A stretch of 64,000 bases of DNA from Toxotes chatareus. Its lineage: Eukaryota > Chordata > Actinopteri > Toxotidae. The position numbers and the translations under genes were made by a program. Shown here piece by piece: positions 22,052-33,599 of this stretch; within the stretch, counting starts at the first letter, position 1, and each line of letters begins with the position of its first letter. Where the stretch lies: positions 23,155,580 through 23,219,579 of the forward strand of contig CM028902.1 of the NCBI GenBank assembly GCA_016801885.1. Direction: 5' to 3'. The notes under the pieces were generated by a model. That model did no database searches. It had not been told where the DNA came from and saw only the letters and a program-made list of their open reading frames with translations.

Positions 22052-22116
22052 ATGGCTTGTTGTAGTGTAGACTGTACTAACCGATCGTCGAAGGAGTCTG
22101 TGTCGCAGTTTTTTCG
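22052..22116 (+). pseudogene. Orphan THAP-like first coding exon
   Basis: Begins ATGGCTTGTTGTAG and encodes MACCSVDCTNRSSKESVSQF followed by F and R, ending in a good donor (cg|gtaagt). The start resembles a THAP zinc finger, in which C-x2-4-C is followed by a basic/Ser stretch and a FF/RFP motif; here C-x3-C then SQFF. The surrounding 21930-22660 is CpG-rich with clustered gctagc-like motifs. I found no second exon completing the C2CH finger before cetp. It is either the 5' end of a THAP-bearing DNA transposon (P or Kolobok type) or a dead or very widely spaced THAP gene. The family call is inference from 22 residues. Confidence 0.4.
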
Positions 22117-24218
22117 GTAAGTAAATTTCTCAGTATTTTACCTGGATGTTTGCACTGATTAGCATGTATTTGCATATTTTGCCGCTGGCTTATGACTTAA
22201 TTGCCGATTTATGGTCGCTGCCGATACAGATAGAGGACCGGAGCAGCTAATGTTAGGAACGCTGCTGCGGTGTGTTCCGTGCTCTCAGAGTCTCTCAGCG
22301 GTGAAAGCCGGTTTTAATATATTTTATTAATATGAAATAATAATGATAAAACTAGGCTAGAAATAAATATTCCCCCCACAACTCCACCAAACCCTGCAGC
22401 TCCACCTAAAACGTCTCTATCTGAAACAGTCATGTTTAAAACACAGAAGCAACATTATGGTCTCTGTTGTATGCTGTGTGTCGTGGTTGTACGGGGTCGA
22501 GCTAGTCGGGTCGGACTCGGGGACTGTCGTGTGGTGGATGTAGCTTAGCTTGTTAGCCTAGCTGATTAGCCTTAGGCTAGCTCGGTTGCTCCGAGCTAAA
22601 TGGCCGGGTTCTCGGCCGGCTGACCCCGGCTGACCCGTAGAGTAACCGCCTCTTCGCCAAATATGGACACTATAGACACTTTTAAAAGAAATGTTCTTTT
22701 TCAGGCACATACTTGGTGTTTGTTTGTGTACTTATTTTCTCAAACTTGTAATTACAAAGAAGAAGAAATTTAAAAGAAGTGAATGAACAGCACTTTCCCC
22801 TCCCTCAATGTCCTTTGCCTAATTGCCCTTGTGCAAGGCACATAATCCCTGCAATCTCAGAAGCATTTGCTCCTCTCTTCTGATGTTATTACAGACGTTT
22901 TATTATTAGATTTGATCCGTTCAGTCCAATGACATTTGGAAGGTTTAGAAAACAACATACTGTTGAGAAAGACTTTGTTCCAAGGCAGCTTAGTTAGTTA
23001 GTTGGAGGTTTTCTTTCTAGTTTCTTTTTGCTTACACAGTGTAGACAACTCAAATTTCAGTTTGCCGTGAAAGTTCTTGTGGTACTGTGAGACACTGTGC
23101 ATTTAGCCCCTTTTGTTTTTACCTAGGGTCTGGTTCAGTGCCCTGCTCTACCTCCCCTTTCCTCTCTTCTATCTTTTAAGTTAAGCCCAAACCCAACTCG
23201 CTCAGCTGGGAGGTTCAGAGGAGAACAAATAGACTCATTAACTTCTAAGGGCATCACCACCAGGGAATGAACAGTTCATGTTACATGCTTCTATATCTGG
23301 TTTCACTGTGAGCCAGCACAGAGAGAGAGTCTTTGTTCAGAGGGGGTTGGACCTGAGCGTAGAGGTGTTCTTTACCTGTTGAGAGCAGGTAAAGTAGAAA
23401 AAGTTTAGCTGTGTCATGGAGAGATGACATTTGGATTCATCACACAAGCAGACTCATCTCCAGCACATGAGCTAAGTTTGTTCTGTGAATGAATTTAGTG
23501 TCTCTGGTCATTTCAAATGCACATTTGTGGGGTTTGTGTTCTGGTTGTTACAACCGCTTCCCTACATTTTTATAAAACCTACAACCTGGAGCGTTAGAAA
23601 TCCAGCATGTCTTTACGTGCAGCATCTGTTTGTCCTTGGCTTGCTATTTTTATTGTGCACTAGTTTACTGACTGTTGTCCATTTGCTGAAAAAAGAATAG
23701 GACTTTAACTGTACTCAGTATCTAATCTGAATAGTTGACAGTGTTAGAGTTTGTGTACTTGCCTGAGTCTTTTAGCACTCACATCACAGAGCTAAAGCTT
23801 GTACTTTGATCAGTTTACATTAAGGGGACTTTGTGCGAAAGACAAATCTGAGTCAGTGTTTGTCCTTCCATCAAGTGCGAATCACACAAGTTGTCTGTCT
23901 CTGATTGGATGAAGAACAGGGATCCTCACTGTATTGTTGCGGTACACAGAGCCCTCCCCTGCAGTGGGATAACACAAGGTTAGACTGTGGACTGTGGTGT
24001 TCTTTCAGCCGGAATAGCTAAAATTTCTGGGACTTGGAGTCTTCAAGGGTCCACAAAAAAAGAACTTTAAGGTCTGGAACTGAAGTGAGACTGGAAGCGA
24101 TACTGCTCTGGAGAACGCAGGACTCAACTGATTGAACTTGTGTAACAGCACTCCACTGTGTAGTGAGTCTGCGGCATCAGAAAACCTCAGCGCGCTCTCA
24201 GAGAGTCGAAATATACGC
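22117..24218. other. Intergenic, upstream of cetp
   Basis: The first 500 bases continue the CpG-rich, gctag-rich block. The remainder up to the cetp start has no recognised gene and presumably contains the cetp promoter; I could not place a convincing TATA box. Confidence 0.45.
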
Positions 24219-24224
24219 ATGTAA
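24219..24224 (+). promoter_or_regulatory. Minimal start-stop uORF before cetp
   Basis: ATGTAA lies immediately before the cetp start (ATGTAAAATGG). Its context is weak (C at -3) while the cetp ATG has A at -3 and G at +4, so most ribosomes should pass it. It is relevant only if transcription starts upstream. Confidence 0.45.
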
Positions 24225-24225
24225 A

Positions 24226-25764
24226 ATGGCTCATGATGCTTTCCCGCCACTGCTGCTGTTGCTGTTCCTATCTGTGTTTGGGGCGTCCCATGGCTGCATG
24301 CAGGACCCTGTTTCAGCCTACAGATTTACCGGAGCCGTTTGCCGGCTCACCTACCCTGCTGCCGTTGTGTGTGAGTGGGATTTTGACTCAGTTTTGGTAT
24401 TTATTTCAAAGGACTATCCTCATTCATCTACTTAAGCAATTCAACCATTAATCCTTTTGTTTAATAACCCGCCAGAACTGCTGTGAAAAGGACTCATAAT
24501 GGATTTCACATCAGTGGTAATGAAAATCAAAACCACATTTCCCACAATCCTTAATGCTTGTTCCAAAATCAATGCTTTCTTCCTCTCTCAAAACATAGAG
24601 TTACACATTTTTGGTTCGTAAGGCTCTGTACTTCAGCATGTTGAAATAATGGATACTACATCGAAGTGACAAGTCTGAGCTTTAATTTGAGTAGGTTTAC
24701 ACTGATATTGAAAGAGCTACATGTGTAGGACAAAGCCCTTTTAACAGTGCCCAAACTCTAAGCGTTCAAAAGTAATTGGACACCTAGCTACTAAATGTTT
24801 CTTGGACAGCTGTGTTCAGTGCTAGTTCTTTGTCAATGATCAAGAGAAGATTTCATGAACGTTTGCTCAGAGCGTTCACCACAGGATGCAAACCCTGTCA
24901 GGAACAGAAAGACCAGATAGCAGTTCGTCAAAACTTATCAAAAGAAACCAGTGGAATTCAGGAACAAAGCTCTATGGACTGGTGAAAGAAAACCTTTATC
25001 AAAATGTTGGAACGAGCAGTGTGGAGATAAAAAGGAAGAGCTCATGAACCAAAGCCACCACTTCATCTGTCAAATGGTTTTGGTTCTGTTATGGCTCAGG
25101 CGTGTATGGCTGCCAGTGCAACTGGCACATTGGCATTTATTGATGATTTCACTGCTGATGGAAGCAACGGGATGAATGCAGAGGTCTACAGGAGTGCTCT
25201 GTGCTCTGATTTAGCCCAAATGCATCAAAACTCATTGGACGACGTTTCATCATTCAGCAGGACATTGATCCTAAACACACGGCCAAAGCAACCAAAGACT
25301 TTATGAGGGTAAAGATGTGGAATATCATTGACTGGCTGAGTTAATCACCTGATCTTAGTCCAACTCAACACATGTACTGAAGACAGAGGTACCACAACAA
25401 GCAAGGAGTTTTTGTTTGACTTCAAGTGCATCTGTCCAAACACTTTTGAACCCCTAAACACTGGGTATTATGTATGAAAGGGGCTGTATCTCCCACAGAG
25501 TTCTTTCTATACTGTTGGACACCTACTCAAATTAAAGCTGGGACCTGGCACTTTAATGTAGTATCCATTATTTTATTTCAAATATTGTGTGCTAAAACAC
25601 AGAGCCTGAAAAATAGAAAAGCGTATAGCTCTGTAACAGTCATGTTACACTCTGGGAAGTGTGCTGGAAAGATTTTTTTCCATCCATCAAAGAGAAAATT
25701 CAGTAGACCTCCTTCTAACTTTAAGCCAGTGTCAGTATCTAACAATGTAAATTACAGCATGGGC

Positions 25765-25815
<51 letters not shown>

Positions 25816-25849
25816 GGCTGTCTGGCTGTCTGGCTGGCTGTCTGGCTGT

Positions 25850-25889
<40 letters not shown>

Positions 25890-28800
25890 GAGGGAGGGAG
25901 GGACAGTGTCACTCATTTGCAGCATACAGTAATGGTTCAAAGTAAAAGTGGAGTCTTGTGTTCCAGTGGATTACTTTACTTTCCATGCCAAGCCTGTTAT
26001 TTGGATTTGGAAGTGCTAATGTTGTGTTTCCCCACCTCACTGTCATGTACCTGTGCTTGAATGTCTTTGCAGAGATGTTGAGTTTTGTGTGTTTTTGACA
26101 GTGAATGAGAAAACCACAAAAGTGATTGAGGCAGCATTCCAACATGCCAGATACCCGAGTGTGAATGGAGAGAAATCCCTGCTCTTTGTGGGCAGAGTCA
26201 TATATGGCCTGGACAAGTGAGTGGACACAAACACATGTCTAAATGATGGACTAAGGCAACTGGACTTCCTTGAGGTTCTTGAAGATGTTTTAGGCACGGT
26301 GACAGAAGCCTCAACATTGAAGTGTAGAGAAAACCCACACACAAAGATTTGAAAGAAAGAAAGTGATTTGAAAGACAGGAGCTGTTGACACCAGCACCAC
26401 CACCACCGCACCATGACTCATGTGACCCTAACAACTCACATGATGGCCGGGTTGAACAATGACTCACATGTGACCTCAACAACTCTTAAGGTGATAACAA
26501 CCTCACAATAAGGTAAATACCTGGATTCCTCACCAGTCAGTTTGAAGTAAGGAACCCTTTCAGATGAGAGGTGGAACGTCTTCAAGAACCTCAAGCACAT
26601 CCAGTTGCTTTTGTATAGTTTTTAGAAATACCATGACCTGGATGACTGAGAATCTTCACAGACGACACACACGTGTACACACATGCACAGATGGACGCAC
26701 AGCATGAAATCATGCAATGTTTCTCTACCGACCCACCCAGTTTGGAGATTCACAACCTGTCGATTGGTCGAAGTGCGTTTGAGCTGCGTGCAGGTGAAGG
26801 CATCGCCATGGAAATAAGCAACGTGTCCGCAGTCTTCAAAGGGACCATCCAGTATGGATATGGCAGCTGGCTGTGAGTCTGAGTGTGTGTGAGGCCAACA
26901 GCATCGCACATCATTTCCTTCACTTGTTTTCTAAGAGCACAGCCAGTGACAGAAACGAGAAAAGCACATAAAGCACACGATGAAACAAACATTAATTTTG
27001 GACTTTCCAGTCCGTCAGAGGTCAGCACTTTGAAGGTGGCTTGCAATTGGTTCGTTGTGCATATTTGTGGGTCAAAGTTCACTAGAGTTTAACTCAAAAA
27101 GATTGTGCTGAGTTATATGAGTGAACCCACTGATTTCCTTTAAATGAACTGATTTGGCAGCAAAATATAAAAAAATAAGTCACTCGCTCTTAAGTTACAC
27201 AGTCTCACTTAGTTGGCATTAAAATGCTTAGAGTTCATTGCTGTTGTGTTCAGGTATTTCTTACAGATCACATGTCAGTCATACAGTGAAAGCAGCACTA
27301 AAACCACTTGCTGTGGATTTCCGGTTGATTAGACTTCAGTTTCTGCAGGTGGTGCTTTCAGCCATGGTGGCTGTTGTTGCTAATTCTAAATGCACTTCCC
27401 ATCCCACCTGTTTATCAGTAACTTACTTTGTACTGAGGTTAAATTGCTTTGTATAAATTTGCCATTTGCATTTCTTTATCTTTTTCCTCTAGTGTCAGCG
27501 TCGCACAATCGATTGACTTTGAGATTGAGTCTCAGATTGATCTTGGAATCAGCCCCAAACTTTGTAAGTACCTTATTTTGTATGTGTACATAGGAATTAA
27601 ACATTGACAGAAACTGCAGTAAAAACAATGTTTGAATTGGGTGGATATTCAGTAGTATGAGCACATCTGATTTTTGCCAGCATGTTCCTGTACTTGATAT
27701 TTTATATACCATCATCTCCTGGTGAACACTGGCAAGAAAAAAAAAAAAAAACGCATATAATGCTAAAAAATGCTTGTTGAAATTGAGAATGAACTTCAAA
27801 AGAAGGAGAAATAAGAGGTGACGTATAAGTCAACAAACAGCTTTACTTTTGTCTACTTTTTTTTTTCTTTACTTCGTCGATATTTTAGACTGTTCCTTCA
27901 TCTAAATCGTCAACCAATCTCTGAGACCTGATCCCAACTAGGGTGCTTAAAAACATTTTACCTCTCGCTCCTCTTCATTAGATATGATCAGTCTGTTTTT
28001 GTTAGCAGGCCATGTACCGCAATTAAACCACTAGGTTCTGTGCTTGGACCATTTCTATAAATCTTTCTTATGCTTCCTTTAGGAAACATCATTAGAAAAC
28101 ACTTTCTAAACTTCCACTGTTATGCAGATGATATCCAGTTGTACTTATCAAGAGTTTAAAAGCATTTAGCCTTGGCACAGTTTGCATCACATGCAGCGCT
28201 GATCCAGGCTTGCTGGGATGGGGTCCAGATGAGCAGCTTTGATGCAATACCGACTATCTCTCATCTCACCTTCGATGTCCTCACATCTGTTCCATTTTCT
28301 CTGTCATGTCTGTCTGTCTCCTCTGTCAGACTGTGGTGAGGGGAAGGTAGCAGCAGACACGTCGGATTGTTATCTGAACTTTCACAAGCTTCACCTGCAT
28401 CTGCAGGGAGACAGAGAGTAAGTGTCAAAATACTGAACCCTGATAGGCTGTCGCAGAAAGGAAGCACCTGCGTTACATAACCACAGCGTCTGACCCTGTG
28501 AATGTGTGTTTGCTGTTGTTGATTAGACCAAACTGGCTGAAGAAGCTCTTCACCGACTTCATCACCTTCACTGTCAAACTGGTCATCAAAGGTCAGGTGA
28601 GGGCAAGAGAGACACATATCTGACTTCTGACTCATCACTTTTCAGCCTGGTAGTAAGAGGAAGTAACTAGATCACAACAAAGTTAGCGTGTCCACTGCAT
28701 CAATGAGTCTTCTCATTTGCAGATCTGCAAGGAGATCAACAAAGTGGCAAAAATACTGGCTGACTTCATACAAGCCACCGCAGGTGAGTGCACGTGTGTG

Positions 28801-28897
28801 TATGTGAGTGTTTGAGAAAGACAGAGACATGGACATGTCTTCAAATCTTTTAGAAAGTGAATCGCACACTGTGAAACCATTAAAAAAAATGAGTGAA

Positions 28898-28928
<31 letters not shown>

Positions 28929-31900
28929 TTTCCAGAGCAGTTCCTGAGTGATGGAGACATCAGTGTGAATATTGGTGTAACTGCTGCTCCCGTCATCACT
29001 GCTAACTACATAGAATCATACCACAAGGTAAATAATACCTGTCTGTACACTCAAATACACAACCACATCTTCATATTAGGTTTATTAGCACATTTCAACA
29101 ATCATCATCAGGCTATTGCCCCTTTTATAGCTGCAAAGTCAAGGTAGTTGAGGTAAATATGAGATTCTCTCCTCAGTCCTAGTTTCTCTTGGGACTGCTG
29201 CTTGGATCTTGGATATTGTCCGATTAATTTCCAGAGCTGCTGTCATGAATATCAAAGGAAACGCTGCTCTGTGCTATACCTGCTACCCATCGTGTTACTG
29301 TGACAATAGGCTGTTATAAACAGGCAGCAGCAGCACACTCTCACATACCACTGTTCTCTTTTTAGAGAGGTACATTGGGAAAACAATGCTTTTTATGTTT
29401 GATTAAATGAACTCAGTGAATTAGACATGGTGTAACATAGTTTGAGGGTTAAATACAGAAAACATTATCAAACATTGATAATACATTGTGTTTATGGGAG
29501 ACTGGGCTGTAACAGGTCATGTCCAATAAAACTCCACCTTGTTCAGCCTCCCTATCCTCCCCAATAACTTTTGTTCATTTTCTTATGAATTATATTTGGG
29601 AATCAGTTCAACCCAAAAGGGATTCAGACAGTTTTCATGTTCAAAGTGTATTAGCTCCTGTATATGCGGATAAGATTCTCACAGCCGTGTCTCTCTGTTT
29701 ATCCCTCAACTATTTTTTTTTGTATATACCTCTTCTAGGGGTTGACCAACTACAACAACACTTCCTCTGTCATCAGTGACTCTGTTTTCCACCCCAGTCA
29801 GCTGACTGAAAACCGGATGCTGTACTTTTGGCTGTCAGGTCAGCAATTTGCATTGTATTTTCTTTTGAAATTTGGAGGTGCAGGTACTGTGGAAGAGAAA
29901 GAAAGGTACAGGAAACTCTTGTTGGTTTTAGGACCCAAGTTCCAGGTGAGATATTGATAACAAAGAAAAACAGATTAATGTTAGCCATTGAACATCTCCA
30001 GACTAGAATCACCTGCATTAAAATGATCTCATGCCATTCAGAATGTGATATTCAGTCTGGTGTCGCAGAAGTTACATCCATACTGGATGGTTCTGCACAT
30101 CAGGGTTCATGCCCTGTGCCGGTGCAGGAAGCAGTGTGTCCTTTATGTAACAAGTGGTGGATGTGTGTGTAGTGTGTTAGATATGTATGGTGACCGACCC
30201 ACTCACTGTGATTTAAAACTTAGTCTAATACCTTGTGCTTTCACCCCAGACCAGGTCTTTAACCCCATGCTTTCTGCTGCCCACCAAGATGGCCGCTTCC
30301 AACTCAACATCTCTGGAGCAGAGCTCACTGTAAGTACATCATCTTCAACATGGCCTGGAAAACATCGAGGCAAGATGCATGTTGATGTGTGATGTTAACA
30401 TCGCTCATAGATGAGGTACCCTGTCGATGAAATGGACACTGATGGCTGTTACAGATTAGAGAGCACTGGAACCTGACTGATATTCTTTATGGTTCTGCAA
30501 ACATAAGCTATGTGCCTGTGCATGTTTCCTGACACAGATGTTGTTTAAAGTTAAACTGTTTCTGTGCGATCTCTTATTAGCTCCAACATTATGTGATGAC
30601 TGTGATTTCAGGAACTTTTCAGGACAAATCTCTCCACTGCCATGCCTGAATTCATCAGAAAGGTAACACTGAGAACCTCCCCTCAACCCTGAACACTCCC
30701 AAATACAAACATATACTGTACACCCCAGTCAGGTAAAACATTATTTTACATTTGTGTGTGTGTGTGTGTGTGTTCAGTGTCTGTTGGAACCAGGATCTCC
30801 AGAGCTAAGAGTGTGGAGCTCATCTGTTCCCTCTCTAAACACCTCCACCATGGGTACATCTGTCTGGGTGCAGGCCTCGGGGCAGCTCAGCTGTGGGAGC
30901 CAAGCCACCCCAACGCTCTTCTTTCAAACGGTATGTTGCTACTCTGAGACGAGACATTTTCAACTACCTGTTAGAGTCGAGGCAAAGAGAAAATGTAATC
31001 ATGAGCTGAATGAAAAGCACAGAGGTCAGAAGAGTTCATGTTATTCATCAATAATGAATATGAATTCATTCATGAATAAACAGGTGAAACAACTGAAAGT
31101 AACAGATGAATGTAAAGTACTAAACAGAACAATAGGCTAAACATAATAAACAGTTGAAATAACTAAGATTACTAAACGGTTGAAATTGTTAAATGTAAAA
31201 TAATTAGTAATAGACAAACAGTTGAAATAATTTGTAAAAGTAATGGATGAAAAGGCTCCTAAAATTCATGGATAAATGTTTTCTAGCTCCTGCTTTTGTT
31301 CTCCACTTCGAGTGGTGGTTTTACAAATTTTAGCCAAAATATCAGTGACGACTGTGACTGCATTAAGCTGTACAGTCGGTGTGAGGCCTTCGGTGTATTT
31401 GAGTGATGTTCTTTTTGTGATTGTTTGGTTTTTTATGTGTAGGATGTGGCCTTGACCGTCACAGCTTCCTATGCTGACAAGAAACTCTTCCTGCAGGGTA
31501 TCCCGTCAGAGTAAGACCTTTCTTGTTGATTTTTATGAGACATGCAGAGCTTTGAATAACCTGCATGTCATCATTCTTTAAGTCCATCGGAAACTAAATT
31601 CAGCACACTCACCCAGAGAGGACTAATTTCAAATTTTTGGTTCTCTGCACCCCCTAACTACAACACCCACAATTCATTTCCCAGCTCAGCGGCTTTGTGT
31701 ACCAGCCAGCTCCTTCCTCTATAACTTATAATGTATCAGGTGAAATTCTTCATCCATGTGGTGATGGTGACTCTCCTTCCTCTCTAGAGTCTTTATAATA
31801 AAAGCTACGCTGCCCTCACAAAATCAACAAGAGGTAAGACAGTTGTTTCCTTTGATCTCACTGACAGTTTTCTTGGTGTGTAAATATTAAAGGTAAATTT

Positions 31901-33539
31901 TACTGCAGTACATGGTTTTGTGCAAAGCCCCCAAAATAATGTTGGAAATCATCTGAGGAATTTGACAGGAAAAGATAAAAAATAAACGGTTGAATTTCAA
32001 CTACAATGCAGCTACAGAGCCTCAGAATCAGGGCCCCATGTTTTAGAAGAGAGACGAAAAAACCCAAATCCTTCAAAATAAAAGCACCATCTTCAGTTCA
32101 GAAACCTTAAGTTCAGCACAAAACGGCACAAACTGACCTCAACCGCAACATTTAATGAGTAGCTATGTGTTTGTTAAATATAGCATCTACAGTTAAATAT
32201 GACAGATTACTATACATTCACCAAGCACTTTGGAACATCTGTACGCCCACTTGCCATGTTCATCCCTTTATGGCCACAGATCGCCATCTTCTAATGGCTC
32301 CTTCCAGCAGGATAATGCTTCGTATCACAAAGCTAAAGTCGTCTCAAACTGGTTTCATGAACATGACAGTGAGTTCAGTGAACTTCAGTGGCCTCCACAG
32401 TCTCCAGACCTGAATCCAGCAGAACACCTGTGGGATGTGGTAGCTTGAATGTGAAGCTGACAAATCTGCAGAAATGATGTGATGAATCATGTCAACATGG
32501 AGCAGAACCTCAGAGGAAAGTTTCCAACATCTTGTGGAATCAATGACACGAAGAACTGAGTTCCTAAAAAAGTGCTTTTCCTGTTTTACTGATATCAGTA
32601 TATTGTTTTTTTCCTTGCTAAAAATGCTGCTGATTGTGAAAACACACATGGAGAGCATGTTTAAATACATTTGATCAGACTTGTTCATCCACCTCTCCCT
32701 CTGTTTCTAGCTGGAGCAGCAGGTGGAGTTCATCAGAGAGGCTGTGGAGAAGATAGGCATTCCCAAGGTGTTGTCTGGTAAGAGTGAAGTGCAGCTTCAT
32801 TGATCTCAGCATCAAAAAGCACTTTCTGAGGGTTTCCATAAAATTACTGTCAACACAGCATCAAACATTACCACACACGTTGATGGACATGGTTATAATT
32901 ACTTGTCAAATAGCAACTACGCTTCATTTTACAGTATTTACCATTTTACAGATTAGTGATTTCACAGCATGTCTTTCTTGCAGCTGATTCCACCATAAAT
33001 AGCATTTTCTCCTCAAGTGTTTGAACAATATCATTTTTTCCAGCGTTTTTCCAGCAAATGTTTTGTTTTTGCAGAAGTTGTGGTGTTGTGTAACTTCACT
33101 AACTGTCCCTGAAATTTCTTGAAATTTGAAATATACAATATATTCACAGCAGTGTCAAAATATAACTTCAGGAACTGAAAGTGGAACCTGTGATGGCTGC
33201 TTGTTGCATTGTGTTTCACTGTGTCTGTATGTAAAGATGTTTTCTGTACTGGTTTGTGATGCCTTTCCCAGTTCTTGAGATTGAGCTAACCAGACTGCTG
33301 GACAAACAGGGAGCCAACTTATTCGACATCTCCAACCCTGAAGTGCTTCCTCGAGATGTGAGTGTTTTCTTTGATGTTTCCTCATTTTGCCGTGTACCTA
33401 CAGTATGTTGTATTTCTACAGTCACAGTGCTTCTCTCTTCCTCTCTCTGTCCGTGCTGCAGGGCTATGTGGTGATTCAGATGGACTTTGGTTTCCCTCAT
33501 CACCTCCTGGTTGAGTTCCTCAAGAAGACACTACAGTAA
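24226..33539 (+). CDS. cetp: Cholesteryl ester transfer protein
   Basis: Secreted plasma protein of the BPI/LBP/PLTP/CETP family that exchanges cholesteryl esters and triglycerides between lipoproteins. Exons: 24226-24370, 26102-26216, 26741-26872, 27493-27563, 28330-28417, 28527-28596, 28723-28783, 28936-29027, 29739-29838, 30250-30329, 30612-30662, 30778-30930, 31443-31510, 31788-31833, 32711-32777, 33272-33357, 33462-33539. Phases close to give 500 residues (human 493). There is a signal peptide of about 23 residues (poly-Leu core), then VCRLTYPA, NVSAVFKGTIQYGYG, QSIDFEIESQIDL, DCYLNFHKLHLHLQG, GQICKEIN, FLSDGDISVNIGV, ENRMLYFWLS, GANLFDISNPE, and the C-terminal QMDFGFPHHLLVEFL. The cysteines in DCYLNF and QICKEI match the human positions. 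The C-terminal helix (helix X in human) is kept but carries two lysines. Exon 12 (30778-30930) is the least similar to human. Introns hold several transposon remnants. Confidence 0.95.
24610..25620 (+). mobile_element. Degenerate Tc1-like transposon with long inverted ends
   Basis: In cetp intron 1. Inverted ends of about 85 bases: 24621-24705 against the reverse complement of about 25522-25607, sharing for example ataatggatactaca and agctttaatttgagtaggt. Between them is a broken Tc1 transposase on the + strand: WTGERKP-like text near 24970, CMAASATGTLAFIDDFTADG from about 25099, and QQDIDPKHTAKATKDF from about 25255 in another frame. Frames are interrupted, so it is inactive. Confidence 0.85.
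25764..25903. repeat. Compound TGTC / TGGC / GGGA microsatellite
   Basis: In cetp intron 1, directly after the Tc1 remnant. About 13 gtct units change step by step into ggct units and finally gggagg, all period 4. Confidence 0.95.
26257..26608. mobile_element. MITE-like element with about 31-bp inverted ends
   Basis: In cetp intron 2. Left end caactggacttccttgaggt continuing tcttgaagatg (26257-26287). The reverse complement of the right end (about 26577-26607) matches at about 27 of 31 positions. The ends resemble a repeat seen widely in fish genomes. There is no coding sequence between them. Confidence 0.7.
27885..28190 (+). mobile_element. Degenerate L2-type LINE reverse transcriptase fragment
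   Basis: In cetp intron 4. One stretch reads GSVLGPFL, then a stop, then IFLMLPLGNIIRKHFLNFHC followed by YADDIQLYLS. YADD is the reverse transcriptase catalytic motif, at 28121-28132. Upstream, in another frame, DLIPTRVLKNILPLAPLH resembles an earlier part of the same ORF, so there is an internal deletion. In-frame stops show it is dead. Confidence 0.75.
28899..28922. repeat. TG microsatellite before cetp exon 8
   Basis: Twelve TG units 13 bases before the acceptor of exon 28936-29027, followed by a short pyrimidine run (ttttctgtttccag). Confidence 0.9.
29028..29738 (+). other. cetp intron 8
   Basis: No repeat or exon recognised. AT-rich. Confidence 0.6.
30752..30772. repeat. TG microsatellite at a cetp splice acceptor
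   Basis: About ten TG units followed only by tgttcag, the acceptor of exon 30778-30930. There is no separate polypyrimidine tract. Confidence 0.9.
30931..31442 (+). other. cetp intron 12
   Basis: AT-rich, with loosely repeated aaacagttgaaata(a)-like units at about 31079-31230, which may be a diverged tandem array. No exon. Confidence 0.45.
32205..32590 (+). mobile_element. Internally deleted Tc1-like transposon
   Basis: In cetp intron 14. The start (cattcaccaagcactttgga) looks like a fish Tc1 end and is joined directly to the C-terminal half of the transposase: SPSSNGSFQQDNASYHKAK, then FSELQWPPQSPDLNPAEHLW. The second catalytic Asp (QQDNA) and the acidic EHLWD are both visible. The right end (aaaaaagtgctttt) is a decayed version of the left. 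Non-autonomous and of a different type from the intron 1 copy. Confidence 0.8.
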
Positions 33540-33575
33540 CTGTGCAGTCCTCTGTGCATCTTGGGTCAGGAATAG

Positions 33576-33581
33576 AATAAA
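33576..33581 (+). terminator. cetp poly(A) signal
   Basis: AATAAA 37 bases after the cetp stop, followed by GT-rich sequence (gtgttgcttgt). This gives a very short 3' UTR. Confidence 0.65.
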
Positions 33582-33599
33582 AGTGTTGCTTGTACAGAC

